Shown here piece after piece: positions 11,457 to 24,056 of a stretch of DNA of 64,000 bases (position 1 is its first letter; every line of letters starts with the position of its first letter). Origin of the DNA: Thuidium tamariscinum (lineage: Eukaryota > Streptophyta > Bryopsida > Hypnales > Thuidiaceae). The stretch covers positions 9,734,001-9,798,000 of the forward strand of contig OX344751.2 in the NCBI GenBank assembly GCA_947034885.2. Direction: 5' to 3'. The translations under genes were made by a program, and so were the position numbers. The notes under the pieces are model-generated. The model was not told the origin of the DNA, searched no databases, and saw nothing but the letters and a program-made list of their open reading frames with translations.

Positions 11457-12589
11457 AATTACTCCAAAAATTACCGTTCCCCGTTTTTTTTTAACCCCCT
11501 ACACTAATGATGTTGGTCACTAATGAAGTTGGTCATTTATGTTGGGTTTAGTTGGTTGGAATGTTGAATCATTTGGAATGACAATAGCATTTTCCAAAAA
11601 CACGCATTTATTTTGTCCACATTCAAATTACTCAAAGGTATATTTCTACAAAGCTAATCAATTTTTCTATCTCAAAATAGTTTCAAATAATCATGACAAA
11701 TATTGAGACCATAGGTACCTATCTAAAATCCAATTTGTCTCCTAAAGGGATAATGATCCTACAAGGAAAAAATGCTTAACTCTAATTTACTAACTACTAC
11801 TTTTCACAAACTTTAATTTAAGACTCAACTATGTGCCAATTTCAATGGTTAGGGAACCAACATTTTGAAAAATCATAAAATTACATAGCACATTCAAAAA
11901 ATCTAATTCTCTAGTTGAACATTCATGATTTTCACTTGCTAATTCTTAAAAAATATTGTTTTTAGGAAAAGGTACTTCCAACCAATATAGAATTGCTTAT
12001 ATTGATGGTTACATTGACGGTTTGGGGAGTTTCCACCGTAAGGTGTGGTGTTCTAAGGAAATTAAATTCAAACTGGATGTGCCAAAACGCATTCCCGCAA
12101 GGCTCCCTAACACCACCCTTAACAGTAGGTTAACCTTGGAAAGACGTGACCCAAACACCCAGATAGCCAGACAAAAACAGTCTACATCATAGAAGAATAG
12201 GCGCATTCTTCATTTCTACAGATTTAGGCTTTGATGACCTTCCTGGGTTAAGTACAAAAACAAACCTGAATCAATCCAACGGTGAACCTAAATTAATTCC
12301 CAAGACCCTGACTAACGTCAATGTGAACATGCCTTTAAAATGAATTTCAGGTTGAAATATTTGTGAGCCACAGCTAATGACAGACTCCTGTAGTTCGATG
12401 TTGTCTCTCTCAAGAGTCAAGACATGCTCTCACTATTCAGGAAACGCATGCCTGGCCAAAAATCCGGGCAGTCACGAAAATCCAAGATCTTTCAGTGGCA
12501 TCCACTCGAGATGGATTCAGCTAGTGAACATGGATTCAACCAAATAGTACAAAATTGTTTCAAGCTCAGCAACTCGGGATCTTACTCAC
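11457..12589. other. intergenic DNA and 3' flank of coilin
   Basis: AT-rich up to about 11950, then less so. The frame at 11956-12192 (plus) and its antisense partner resemble nothing known. The last few hundred bases probably include the coilin 3' UTR. Confidence 0.4.
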
Positions 12590-15500
12590 TCACAAATTTT
12601 GGCTAGCTCTTAGCAGAGCCATAGTGGGACCCAAGGCGCCAGTCCGCATGTAACGATGCCGAATGATGGGAGCACCAGCCACCCGAGGTTTCCTCTTGCT
12701 AATTTCTACTGCTCTTACTTGACTGCTCCGTGCTTTTGCACCATCGACAGATACTGGACCATCACCATTCTGCCCTCCCAACTCTTCGCTAGCTTTTAAA
12801 GAGAGCTCCCGTTTCTTGTTAATAATCTCTTGAGAAAGCATTTCTTGCCAACCTGCACCACAAATCGGAGATGAAACGACATGTCACCCAAGCAAGTTCA
12901 TGGACACGCCAAAGTCCAGCCCATTTCACAACTTCCAATCCACACATCGTATTCAATGTACCTGCGTTGGTTGATTGCTCCAAGACTGGCTCTGGCTCCA
13001 AAGTCGAAGTGCGCCCTACTTCTCCATTTCCTCCAACGGCTCTGAGTTCTGCTTGATCACTCGGTGCGTTGTCTGCGGTTAAGGCTGCCTTCAACAGTTC
13101 AGCTACAGGAGGTTGTACAGGCTCCTGAGGGACCGTTGCAGGCTGGGGGGACGTGATTGGAACGTCGACAGTCGTTGCATTCACATCAGGAGGCTCCTGT
13201 GAATGGCAATTGACTTGGAACGGCCCTGCTTCCACAACTCTAAGCTCCATAAGCGTGGCAAGGTTTACCTGTAAAAGATAGAAGGTAAGGACTCAGGTCC
13301 GGAAATTGAAACAAAGAATAAGCCCACAACACAATGGACAGCAAGAGCATGCACCATCACAAAGTGAAAGTCAACTGGAACTGCAATTCGTAAATGGAAG
13401 TCAGTCATTGCTACGAGTCATGTCCACATACCTCTAAAGTGCCATCGGAGGTATAAGGTGGCAAAAATACATCCTCATTCAGACTTCCGTCCTCATCTTC
13501 AAGCTGTTGAAGATGAAGAGGATACTCGGGTACTGGTTCCAGAGTAATCATCTTACTCACACCATCATAGATGGAAACTTTCCCGACCTGAAACGAGAAA
13601 AGAACACGAATCTTAGACAAGATAGCAAATGTGAAGCACGACATCAAAATGAGTGGCATGCACTGCATTTCACAATAACAAAGCCTGGAAGGAGTATCTA
13701 CATAAACGCCAATCGAAGATACCCAACTGTAACATAGGTATACCGGTGTAGAAACTTTACAACCAAGATATCGGTAATGGAAACTGAATGAAACTCACCC
13801 TATAGCTGGAAAGTTCTGGAGTCCAAGAAGGCGTCAGCTCCACCAATTGATATGCCAGAAGATCTCCTACCTATTTAGAGTGGCAACCCTTATCCAACAT
13901 TAGCAGATCTCATTAAACAAAAAGCAGAGAACATATACGAATACAGTCTAAATAAGTTGTATCAGCAGCAAGCTCTAATTGCATTGTGAAAATTCAAATT
14001 CTCCTACAAAATTGTTAAAGCAAGCCCAATCTTGAGCCCAATCTTGAGGAAAGAAGAAACATTGGCATATGCACAGATTACAGCCCACGTTTTGAGACAA
14101 AGATGCTATCGCTGGAGGTAGGAAGAGAAGCATACCACAGGAATACGACTGAGAAGAGGAAGCTTTTCAAAATCAATCTCGTTCGCAGCAACTCCCTCAC
14201 TGGGAGATTGTTCCACAGTCCCCTCCGAGGGTCTATTCTCCATCTTGCCATTCCTGTTGTGACCATCTTCAGAATATCTGCCTCGGGATTTTCCTTGACC
14301 CCAGGCTTGCCCCTGTTTTTTGCAGTGGACTTCAGTGTATGACAGCAAAACAGGCTGCATATACGATAACAATCCTACATCATTAGTCGTTCAAAAACCT
14401 AGGCTTTTGGGACAACAGACAACTAAAATTTCTTGGAAACAAATGCTTTCAGCATAAGTCAACCAGTTCACCAAGAAAGAAGTATGTGAATATGCAACAA
14501 TCTCAACACTAGCATGTGCAGTATGCGCTTCTAGCTAGTTTCGACACAAAGGACTACTCATATAAAGAACACTACTTGAGTACTCTAAAATGGGTTGTAT
14601 CACTATGTCCCTCAATTCCCGCCTTATTTCCAGAGATGAGAAGACTTACAGCTGTGCATCGCCCTTCAGCTCTTGCATCTGCATTAAGTAGAAAATTTCT
14701 TGAGATGATGGTCGTCATAAGAAACAACTTCATAAAAGAGATGGTATTGATCCTTCATATTTGATACTACACCAATATCAAGAAATAGTGCACATGAAAA
14801 ATAACAAAACAGCAAAGCAATTGGAAAATAAAAACTAATATTTGAATCAGAGAATACAATTGATTCGGCTCACAAACATATGAATCATTTATGAAAGTGG
14901 TAATTACCTTCAACATGCTCAAAGCGGATATGACCAGGGGCACACATTCTGGGCAGAATTTCCTCTTCTGCCTCTGCCTCTGCCTCTGCCTCTACTGCAG
15001 CCTCAACCGCTGGCTGTGCCTCTGCCTCTGCCTCAGCCTCAGTCTCAGTCTCAGCCTCAGCCTCAGCCTCAGTTTCAGTCTCAGCCTCTGAAGATTCAGA
15101 TTCACTAGTATCTGTTTGATCCTTTGGCTCTGTTTGCTGTGTCTTGGTATCATCTTTCTTTGGAAAAATGACACTCTGAAACCATAAGGGCATACCATTA
15201 TGAACACAAAGATAAATAGGCCCTACTTCAGAAGTCAACATTATATTATGACCTGATGATTCTAAAATTATACGGAGTATTAATTATAACCAACTGAAGA
15301 AATCAAAAGTCAACATCAAGGAATATAAGAAGCAGCAGGAAGACAGTCAACAGTAGAGCTTCTGAGAGTGTCGACCACGCACACACGTATCGACTCACAG
15401 AAGAAGGCTGCGACAAGAGTCTAACCTGTCCATGTTCACGCAGCCACCTCCTCTTAGCTTTCTTCCTTCGTGCACTTCTGCTTGGCCTCTGCTAGAACAT

Positions 15501-18500
15501 CAATCGACCATCAGTCAAAATCATACGTCATCCCAATCAACAGAACTCCTCCGTACATTTCAACTCGAGCTGGTAAGTTGCTGCTGAATTCAGAAAAATC
15601 TTGAGAAGTTTTCATCCGTTCTTTGATAAGATTTTCAAATTTAACTTTAGAAAGCGATCCCATATATGCTGAGAAGAACAAGAGTGCAACCTTCTCAGTC
15701 GTATTGGCCTGCTCAGGAGCGGTTTCATTATTGAGAGGACTGCCCTTGTTTCCCTTCGCTTCACTGCTGCCAAAAATGGAACAGCGACAATATTCAGTTT
15801 GTTGCAGAGACTACAATACTATGACAATGTAAACACCAAAACATGTTTGCGATACGCTCAACGAACGATTCTGTTAAACATATAAACAGTATGAAATGAT
15901 GATATTCTCAGCAAAAGATTGTAAGATCTCGTCATAATCTAAGGATCAACATTTAGCAGTCATCTGGACAATTGCACATTAACTAAACGTATTTGTAAAT
16001 GTAATATCCCCAGATAAAGTTATTATAAGCACAATGAGCCTATCAGAAGTGTCGTAAAATATGCATATGGTTAGGGTCATGCTAAGAATTCGAAACTCAC
16101 CCATGGTTTCCTATGGACCTACAACTAATTCCAGGTGTGCCCCACATACCTTACCTTTGCCCCTAGAAATTTAAGAATTATGGTATAACAACTTTATATA
16201 CATTGATCAGACCACTGCCATACCTCCTCTCAATCACCACTTCCGTTTCATGATTATCATGGTTTGTGTCCTGCCGCTTCTTGGGTTTCTCTCCCTTCCG
16301 ACTTGACTCTGGCTTCAACTTTTGTGGTACTGGTTCAATTTCTGCAGGCTTTTCTGGGTCTACTGTATCCTTCACAGGTATGACATTTCTGAACAGAAAG
16401 GAAGCAAGTAACGTGTTAGGGAGCTCATACAATAGAGTGTTGAATGAGTCTAGAATATTGCACATAATCTGGGTCGGCACATTTAAGTCACGCCCTGCAT
16501 GTTATTAGCCTCACCTGAGGCCCTTGTACCAACAGCGGAGATGTGTATCAAGTGTTCCTACCTCGGGCAGCACTAGTTAACCACCAACTAGAGCGGATTA
16601 AACTAGTATCTAGGGCAGGTGAGAGAGTCCTAACTTCTGCAAGAGAAACAAAAAAGTGCAATGAAGGTTCTTTTTAACTTAGTAATCGACTTCCAAAAGT
16701 AAGGAAACCATCTAGAGACTCGACCTGCAAGTAAAGAAAAGATATGATTAAAAAAGAGAAAAAGTCAGTTTAAAACTCAAGCGCGGTACCTGCGTTTGGC
16801 AGGTGTTGCTTCCTGTACATTTGACACATTTGCTGGACTCGTACCCGCACAATTTACATCCGGCCCAACCTGTTCAACCAATTCTCTGTTCTTTTTCCTC
16901 TTTTTCTTTTCAGGTTTTGCAGAAACGTCTCTGTCAATGTGCTCTGATCTTGGCAAGCCTTCAAGCATACTCAACTCAAGAGACACAATCTGGCTACTTC
17001 CACGGTCTTCACGTGCTATTTTGTCGTGTTTCTTCTTCCCTGAGGACTTCTTGGACTTCCGGGGTTCTGAGGCTATCCCTTCTGGAACCATCCTAGGTTT
17101 AGGAGGTAGGACTAAGAGATTGTTTTGCCTGCACAAGAAACGTCCACGACCAAAACATGTCACAAACCCGTTTACCGATTGGGGTTGTTAAATACCAAGA
17201 AACCTTCACATTCTTCAAGAAAGCTCGATAGGCAGAGATCGCACAAGCAAAGACAAGTATGATCTCAATACTTCCCAATGACTGAGTCCTCGGTCCTCAG
17301 TCCAGAATGCAAATAACCAAGTTCGCTCATCCATAGAAGAAGGAACGTTGATACGATCAGCACTCACGTATGTGAATCTATGTGACGGGGACGTTTTCGC
17401 TTCGTCCCGCTCGATTCCAGTGCCCTTAATCTCTTTCGTTCATCTCGTTCCTTTCCGAAACTCAATGAGACCTCGGGATCTCCATTTGAAAGCTCACCCT
17501 GATAACCGCCAGGTTCCTTTCCGAATTCATCGACTGCCAGAAGTCCCCCGCGGTCAATACGGTATACATGGTCAATTTCCTCATTATCGACAGAGAGACT
17601 GTTCGTAATCAGTTCCCTTGACTGCACTCTCGAGACCCTTTCGTGTTTCCGCCTCACCCTGCCCATAGACAAGCTTGATTCAGTCAGTCAAGCTCAATTC
17701 AGTAAATTGTGTTCAAAATACACGTATCGCATTATCATACACTGAAAAACTGTAGCATTAACTCCCGTGTCTTCATTTTTATTGCTAACAGGAGAATAAG
17801 CGCAATACATGAATCAAGAATCCTAAAGTTACTACGATCGGAGAAGAAATTGAGATACAACTTCTTCATGAGATGCACGGACCTCCTACAGTCGACGACA
17901 CGGTCAATGACATTTTCAATTCTGTAGAGTCTCAGTTAATCATGTCGTCTACCACGTGCAAACATGGAAGTCGATAGAAAATATGGAAATCGGTACAGAT
18001 TTCTAGACCTGACGAGATCTGAATCTTGGAGAATTCGAACCGACTGCCCTGTAGGCAGGACAAAACCACGCATCTGCAAAAATTCACACCGATCATCAAA
18101 CAAGGTGTGCCTCCACATGTTGCAAAAATAGAAGAATCCTCAAAAGAACAATAAAAATGCCATCTGATTAGCATCGGAATGCATCTCAGACTTGAGTCAA
18201 GGACAGCATACATTGAGCTCCATAAACACCACCCCTCGTACAGCTGCGACTATACATCAACTTGCCAGCACCTAAGCAGAGGTACATAATTGTGACACGC
18301 CCCTAATTACGACGACATAAAATTTAACACAATAACTGAACCTAAAACATCAAAATTCATGTTGGAACTCGTCTACCTGTGAAAATTTGAATCCTTACAA
18401 CTCATATATTATCCAAACGACACATTCTTCGGTATGTCGGAATCCTCTTATCTCTGCTACCAAAAGCATACAAAAATTTGATCATCCTAATTCTCAGCGC

Positions 18501-18774
18501 TTAAATGTGCAACCTCAAACCTTAATTCCTTCAACAAGACAATCTGAGATCTAAAACAACTGCGCCTCACCTCAAGCACTAAACCCTGAGGACAAGAGTC
18601 TCCGAGCCAAAAATCACGGGCAATCCGCGCGGCAAGGTGTGCAATGCTCAATGAATTCGCAGTAACAAGATACCAGGACTTGGCCAATCCTTGATCCACC
18701 TGCGCCTTGCTTAACATCCCCGGATCCTCGAACAAGAGGCGGATCCGCGGGGGCTTCCAATGCAAATCCATCAT
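12590..18774 (-). CDS. COIL: coilin, Cajal-body scaffold protein (14 exons, 838 aa)
   Basis: Exons: 18774-18571, 18073-18009, 17658-17368, 17128-16790, 16388-16224, 15766-15691, 15488-15426, 15175-14908, 14678-14650, 14354-14136, 13870-13799, 13587-13432, 13268-12962, 12852-12590; all phases join. Coilin scaffolds nuclear Cajal bodies, where snRNPs mature. Seen: N-terminal self-association domain (about 1-95: IRLLFEDPGMLS, SCPQGLVLE, MRGFVLPTG); basic nuclear-localisation-like clusters (KPEKKKRKKNRE); the conserved SARRKKAKRRWLRE block at about 384-397; a Glu/Ala/Thr tract (about 431-473); PGHIRFE (481-487); an atypical Tudor domain (about 560-650: GDLLAYQLVEL, VGKVSIYD, TLEPV); C-terminus ALGPTMALLRA. 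The start is the first of two adjacent ATGs, with A at -3. The exon 6 donor (AAG|GTTGCA) is weak, and exon 6 is the least certain exon. Identity is firm. Confidence 0.92.
14955..15095 (-). repeat. coding hexamer repeat (Glu-Ala/Glu-Thr tract of coilin)
   Basis: Imperfect repeats of CTCTGC, CTCAGC and CTCAGT on the plus strand encode alternating Glu-Ala and Glu-Thr in coilin exon 8 (about residues 431-473). The repeat keeps the reading frame because its unit is six bases. Length is likely to vary between individuals. Confidence 0.85.
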
Positions 18775-19091
18775 ACTCAAAGCCTCGGCCTGAACCCTAA
18801 TCTCAAACAAGAACGATTAATTCATCAGAAAAGTTCGATGAGCAGCACCGATTGCAAACTCTATCCAAGCAACGGAACACCGCAATTAATCGAGGTCGAT
18901 GATTCTGCGCATTGCAGAAGAGATTGCAATTGTGAGCTAATTGATGAGCAACAACGACGACGAGTGGCAATTCATGAGGCTGCAGCAAACTGAAACAAAA
19001 TGAAACTTGAATGAATCCCGCGTGCTGAGGAACTTGAAAGGGACGCTTTCTTGATCTTGGAGAACGCGTTCTCAGTAGCGCTTACTGAGCT

Positions 19092-19104
19092 AAACCCTAA
19101 ACCC
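19092..19104 (+). promoter_or_regulatory. telo-box upstream of coilin
   Basis: AAACCCTAAACCC, about 320 bp upstream of the coilin start codon. Telo-boxes are common in promoters of plant genes for translation and nuclear RNA processing, which fits coilin. Function here is inferred from position and sequence only. Confidence 0.5.
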
Positions 19105-19179
19105 TTGTATGAAAAAACTATAGTCCAGAAGGGTCTAAGGTAATCGCACCTATAACCGTCACTAATTACAAGCATTGTT

Positions 19180-21049
19180 ACTATTATTAAATATAGATCG
19201 TTTTATTGGCGAATGAAAGAAGATTTCAACATCCTTTAATTAGTGTGTATTATTTGGACAATAATATAAATAAATTATGATTTATTAAAGTATTGTCTCA
19301 AGGAGTACTAAAGTATAGGCTTTTATAGTCTCTTATGTTTTGATTATGCACATTTTGTCTAACCGATACTTAAGTTTTTATCATGCATATTGGTTCAAAG
19401 ATTGGTATGGGTGTTGCATTTTGGACAATGTTGACTATTGGTGTTGTTACAAACTTCCCATGGCTAATAACTTCAAATCACAATGGACTCCAAATACAAA
19501 CACAAAATATACATAATAATGAAATTGTTTCACAAGAGTTCAAACCACCCGACTATAGAGAAGGATCTATCTCCAAGAAGATACTCTCCTCACCCCTATA
19601 TTGTGCCTTATAATGGAGACTATCAATAAAGAGTATCAATCCTTAAGATAGACTAGGACTACTTTCAAATTTTTATCTTCCTATCTTTCATTCTAACCAA
19701 ATTACATCTCATCCAAATTGTCTCTTATCCAAATCTTCATCTTCCACTTGGAATTATCTAACTCCAAGTTTCAACATACTTATCTTTATCCAGTGTACTA
19801 ATCATTCACATGGAGTTGTCTAAGTCTAATGCATAAATCCATCATTTGCATATATCCATTATTTGTAGATATCCATCTCCAAGTATTCCAATGCCCTTAT
19901 CATCTAATTGGAGTTGTCTAACTCCAATGCATATATCCACCATCTAGAGTTATTTATCTCGAGGGAATCTCTACTTATCTACTAGAGCACATTCCATCAT
20001 GAATTAGTTTATGATCATCCATCAATGCATTTATTTCTCTATCAAAGGTTATGACAAAAGTCATGATACAATCATTAGTCTTTTCATTTATCAATGCATT
20101 TATCCATCCAAGATTGTAGCAAGGGTCTTGACAGGTGTACATTCCTTTGAAAATATACACAACACTAAATTTTCAATCTCAATAATGTTTGAATATGCAA
20201 TTTTGACTTACCACTCTAGAATGAAAGTCATTTATTGTAAAGTCATTTAGTTGCAAGTATGCATAACCAAAAATACATCAAGGTTTCAATTGGAATGATC
20301 AATTGACCAAACAAAAAAAGTAGGTTGTTAGAATACAAATGTTACATTGACTACTTTATTTTTGATATAAAAACACAAGTTGTTTTATCAGATGTTACCT
20401 AAAATTCATCACAAAAACTTTAAAATGTTACATAAAACATGGGTTTCTTATAGTCACACTTCAAGTTCTAAAAAATTATATATTTTTTCAAACACTATTG
20501 CAAAAGAGTGCCTGAAGTTTCACCAACATGTCTAAAAAAAACATATTTAGTTGTTCTTTCAAATTTGTCTTGAAATCAAAACTCTAAGTTTTGATAAATT
20601 TGTCTTATTTTCATTATTTTAAAGTAAAAAAAATTTATGAAACCTTGTAGAATTTGATAGAGATTTTTGTAATAAGACAATATTTTTCTAAAGGAAGAGA
20701 GATTGAAGGATTTTACTAATGTGAATGTATTTTTTATTTTTTATTCACAAAAAAGGACAATATGACAAATGATTTTATAAATAATATCATTGTTGAAGAA
20801 GCTTTTTGGAACATCTTGGTTTTGTCAAAAGCTTCAAAGTAATAGCAAGTGCTAATTCTCTCATTTCTCCTTAGTGTGATTTGCTTGTGGAAAATTCAAA
20901 GGTGCTTTTGAAACTTAAAGAAATACTTGAAAACAAACAAATTTGATTGACCATTAATGTCTAAAGGTCTTTTTTCATCAAAAGCCAATCAAATTTGTCA
21001 TTTCTATAGCAAAGAACAAAAAAAAATTTAATTGTTTTTTTTCCATATT
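19180..21049. other. AT-rich intergenic DNA with short diverged repeats
   Basis: No gene recognised. At 19735-19940 three diverged units share GGAGTTGTCTAACTCCAA followed by ATGCATATATCCA-like sequence; the first string is itself a small palindrome. The rest is AT-rich sequence resembling the dispersed repeats elsewhere in the window. Confidence 0.45.
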
Positions 21050-21480
21050 TAACTTAGGATCTTGTACTACACTAGAACTCAAACCATATGGAAGAAGTTT
21101 TAGAAACTTTAGCCCCAATTGCTAAAGTATCGAAAACTTAGATTGCAAGATATTTGTGTTTAATGTAAAGAATATAAAATTTGTTGCTCCTTCTATAAAT
21201 TAGTTGATATTTTGAATCTACTTAACTTAAAAATTTTCATCAAAGATTTAAATTTATAAAATTTATATGGAAGAATTGGTTAAAAAGTCTAGAAAAAAAT
21301 TCAAAGAAAAAAACTTGATTTTCATTCTATAAAAAATTGTTAGGTAGAAGAAGGTTCAAGATAGAAGGAAAAACCATACCATTAATATCTCAAAGATGGA
21401 ATTGAAACAAAATAATTTTAATATTGAGATTCTTATAGCAAACACAATAAACTTTGCAATATTCCTTCTTTTTGAAAGTT
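21050..21480. repeat. dispersed AT-rich repeat, matches 10600-11020
   Basis: Diverged copy of the block at 10600-11020, in the same orientation and ending just before a GGGTGA-ended element. It also resembles the reverse orientation of the TTAA-ended family (GATCTTGTACTACAC, then GATTGCAAGATA), so it may be an old member of that family. Confidence 0.45.
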
Positions 21481-21512
21481 TTGAAAATTCAATTCATAAA
21501 ACAAATGCAATA

Positions 21513-22244
21513 GGGTGAAAGCAAGAAACACTAATACTATTTTGCATCACACTTGAAGTTTTGAAGTTGCCATTGGCCATAACTTTTAAATCATGAACCA
21601 AATGAACTTGAAATTTTGATAAAAGATGCCTAATGTGACAACAATCAAGATCTTTATTTTTTAGAAATTTTCAAAAATCATTTCATAATTAAATTTCAAT
21701 TTAGCTAATTTGTCACACTTTGCAATTTAGGGTTTTTTAGTATAGGGGAGTATTCAAAATTAATGATCTAAATCTGAAATCTTTGTGGTCTATTCCCATA
21801 CTAGGTAGGCATGTTTCTCCTAAAGGAAATTTTTAAAATCATTTTTCTCTTTCCTCTACATGTGTGCAAACAGGCCTCCCTTGTATGCATACTTTTGAAC
21901 ATTCAAGATGGTTTTAAGATCATTCTTTTAGTGAAATCTCTTCATCATAAAGTTCTCCCAAATTGAAAATTTTTAGTTTTTTCTTAAAAAAATTCCCTAA
22001 TTTTTACAAACTAAAATGTCAAAGTACCTATTTTCATGAAATTATACACTTTTTCAATTCTCCTCCTTAAAGATTTTTTTTGAGCTTTTCCTTCCTAGGG
22101 TACTTTCTTCTTAAACGTAAATACATTGAACATATTTTTTTTATTTTTTTAAAATTATTTTTCTAATTATACAATACTCCCAAAAAAATCAACAGTATTG
22201 TGGAGAACACTACCAAAATTGGTTGGTCTTTCTTGCTTTCACCC
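21513..22244. mobile_element. non-autonomous DNA element, GGGTGA-ended family, copy B (inverted)
   Basis: 732 bp with ends GGGTGAAAGCAAGAAA on both sides in inverse orientation. Its reverse complement matches copy C (34359-35090) along the length, including CCCTAAATTGCAAAGTGTGA and AATTTCAAGTTCATTTGG-type blocks. Possible 4-bp target duplication AATA. No coding capacity. Confidence 0.75.
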
Positions 22245-23158
22245 AATATATACTTTTTTCAATAAGATATTATAACTACTTGCAAAACAAAAAGATCTAT
22301 AATTTTCACATCACTCATCTAAAAGGAACGAATCAATCAAATAATCAATCTTTCCATTTAGAAAAATTATCATGTATTGTAAAAACAAATTTTACAAAAA
22401 TTATTTCCAATCTTTTTGGGTGGTTTTGCCTAGATTAGGCCGTTTTGAGTATATTGTGGCATAATTTTTTTCCCACAGACAATTGAAATGGAAATTATAT
22501 TCTTAAAAATATAATATATATTTTAATCTTCTAAATAAAGAAATTCCAAAAAATCATGCTAAATATTGAGTTTAGTCAAGCCTGTCTAAATTTCCATTTA
22601 TCCATTGAAGGAACTTTAGAATTCTTGGGTAAAATTTCCATTTATCCACGGAAGGAATTTTGGGATTCTTGGGTAAAATATGAAATTGAGAAGAATATAC
22701 AAACTATACAAAGTTCAAAGTTCAAAGTTCAAGTATGTTCCTAATTATGGTTTCCAAAGCAAAGGAGCTTTACAACCCTAACAATCTCAAATGCCAATTT
22801 TAACTCACATTTATCTAAATTAGTAAATTTTTCATTGCTATTTATGTAAATAATAAAGTGACTTTTAAATTAAAATTCCATGTAGTTATTTTATTTCTAT
22901 TTTGTCTTTATTTTTATGTCCTATGCACGAGAGTACTTGTGAGGTATTTTTTAAGTAGTCATGTATTATAGCTATTGTGAATACAAAAATAAGCACTTTT
23001 AAAATTTCCACTTTTCATTTGTAAATAATTTCTAGCCCTAAATTGATGAAAATTTTGTATTTTATGGTTGACAAATGATAGGAGATTTCAATGCATAAAA
23101 GAATGAATCATTTAATCCAAGAAAGTCTAAGGCCATTTTCTTTGTCAAAACCTCTTAA

Positions 23159-23380
23159 CCCTTGAAGGACGGACCGGTGGCCGCGGAAACCATGTATTTT
23201 GATACCGTGTGACATCACCTACTTTGAAAAAGCCAAATATATGCATTGGAAGTCAAAGTACTGTAGAAGATCTTCTTTTTCCACACCCAGTACCGAAAAT
23301 AAAAAGTTACATTTCTATGCTGGAAAGAAAGATTCTTTATCATTCAGCGGACGCCAAACGTCCGCGGCGTCGTTCAAGGG
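23159..23380. mobile_element. 222-bp piggyBac-like MITE flanked by TTAA
   Basis: TTAA lies directly outside both ends (23155-23158 and 23381-23384). The ends are inverted repeats: CCCTTGAAGGACG on the left, and CCCTTGAACGACG when the right end is read inversely, with nearby CCGCGG on both sides. No duplication beyond TTAA is visible. TTAA target plus a CCC-starting terminus is the mark of the piggyBac superfamily. The two small open frames inside are not a transposase. Confidence 0.7.
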
Positions 23381-23799
23381 TTAAAATGGCCATTTCTACT
23401 ATATTAGGCTTTTTGAGGTATAAGTATTGCTCCAAAGCACCAATTGAAATAAAAATTATAATCCAACAAACCTAACCTGTTATTCTATTATATGAGAAAG
23501 TTTCAAAAAGTTTCACCAAAAATTGAAGTCGTGAGGATCTACCCAAAATTCATTTTGTCCTCGAAGGAAACAATAATCCCTTAAAGACTAAATATTATGC
23601 AATATATGCAAAAAGGTATGAAGGACAAGAAATTAGGTTAATATTTATAAACCATTTCTTCAAGAATAGGTACACATTGATTTAAATTACAAGATGTACC
23701 CCGTATGAACATATCACATTAAGTGACACTTGGGTGTCCTCACCTTGTGTGAGTGCTCTCCGAACCAATGTCACTTGATGGGGACTCCGGAAACCAGAA

Positions 23800-23835
23800 T
23801 TAGGGTTGTCCAGAAGGAATTCCGAATTAGGGTTT
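23800..23835 (+). promoter_or_regulatory. paired telo-box-like motifs in the MFAP1 5' region
   Basis: GAATTAGGGTT occurs twice in 35 bases (TTAGGGTT at 23800 and TTAGGGTTT at 23827), about 220-255 bp before the ATG. TTAGGGTTT is the reverse of the plant telo-box AAACCCTAA. The coilin upstream region has the same motif, so both RNA-processing genes may share this element. Confidence 0.45.
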
Positions 23836-24056
23836 GGAGCTTGACATTTGCATGAACTTTGTTCGGGAAGCGCCTGAGCAGCGACGCTGCGACTTCAACA
23901 ATTTGAGCTCCACGGTTGCGGCGCCATCTGATTAGGATTCTCTTCTCGCATTTTTCCTTGCAATTTTGGTGTTTCTTTCTGAGTAGTGTGCTTGTAAATT
24001 TCGGTAGGATTTTTTCGAGGCTTTCGTGCATGAGGGGTTAGTCCGGGGAGGCAGCG

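Larger units (their letters stand above)
22245..24056. other. intergenic DNA and MFAP1 upstream region
   Basis: AT-rich to about 23690, interrupted by the MITE at 23159-23380. From about 23750 the GC content rises toward MFAP1. A stretch at 23640-23760 resembles 57480-57590 (AAGAATAGGTA, then GATTTA and TTGGGTGTCC), so it is a repeat copy rather than promoter. Confidence 0.45.

Noticed and set aside
14891-15091. Leu-Cys/Leu-Ser repeat frame on the plus strand
   Set aside because: Antisense reading of the coilin Glu-Ala hexamer repeat.
18009-18073. Alternative unspliced reading through coilin exon 2
   Set aside because: Splicing to 17658 keeps frame and gives the conserved basic segment expected after the N-terminal domain; reading through does not.
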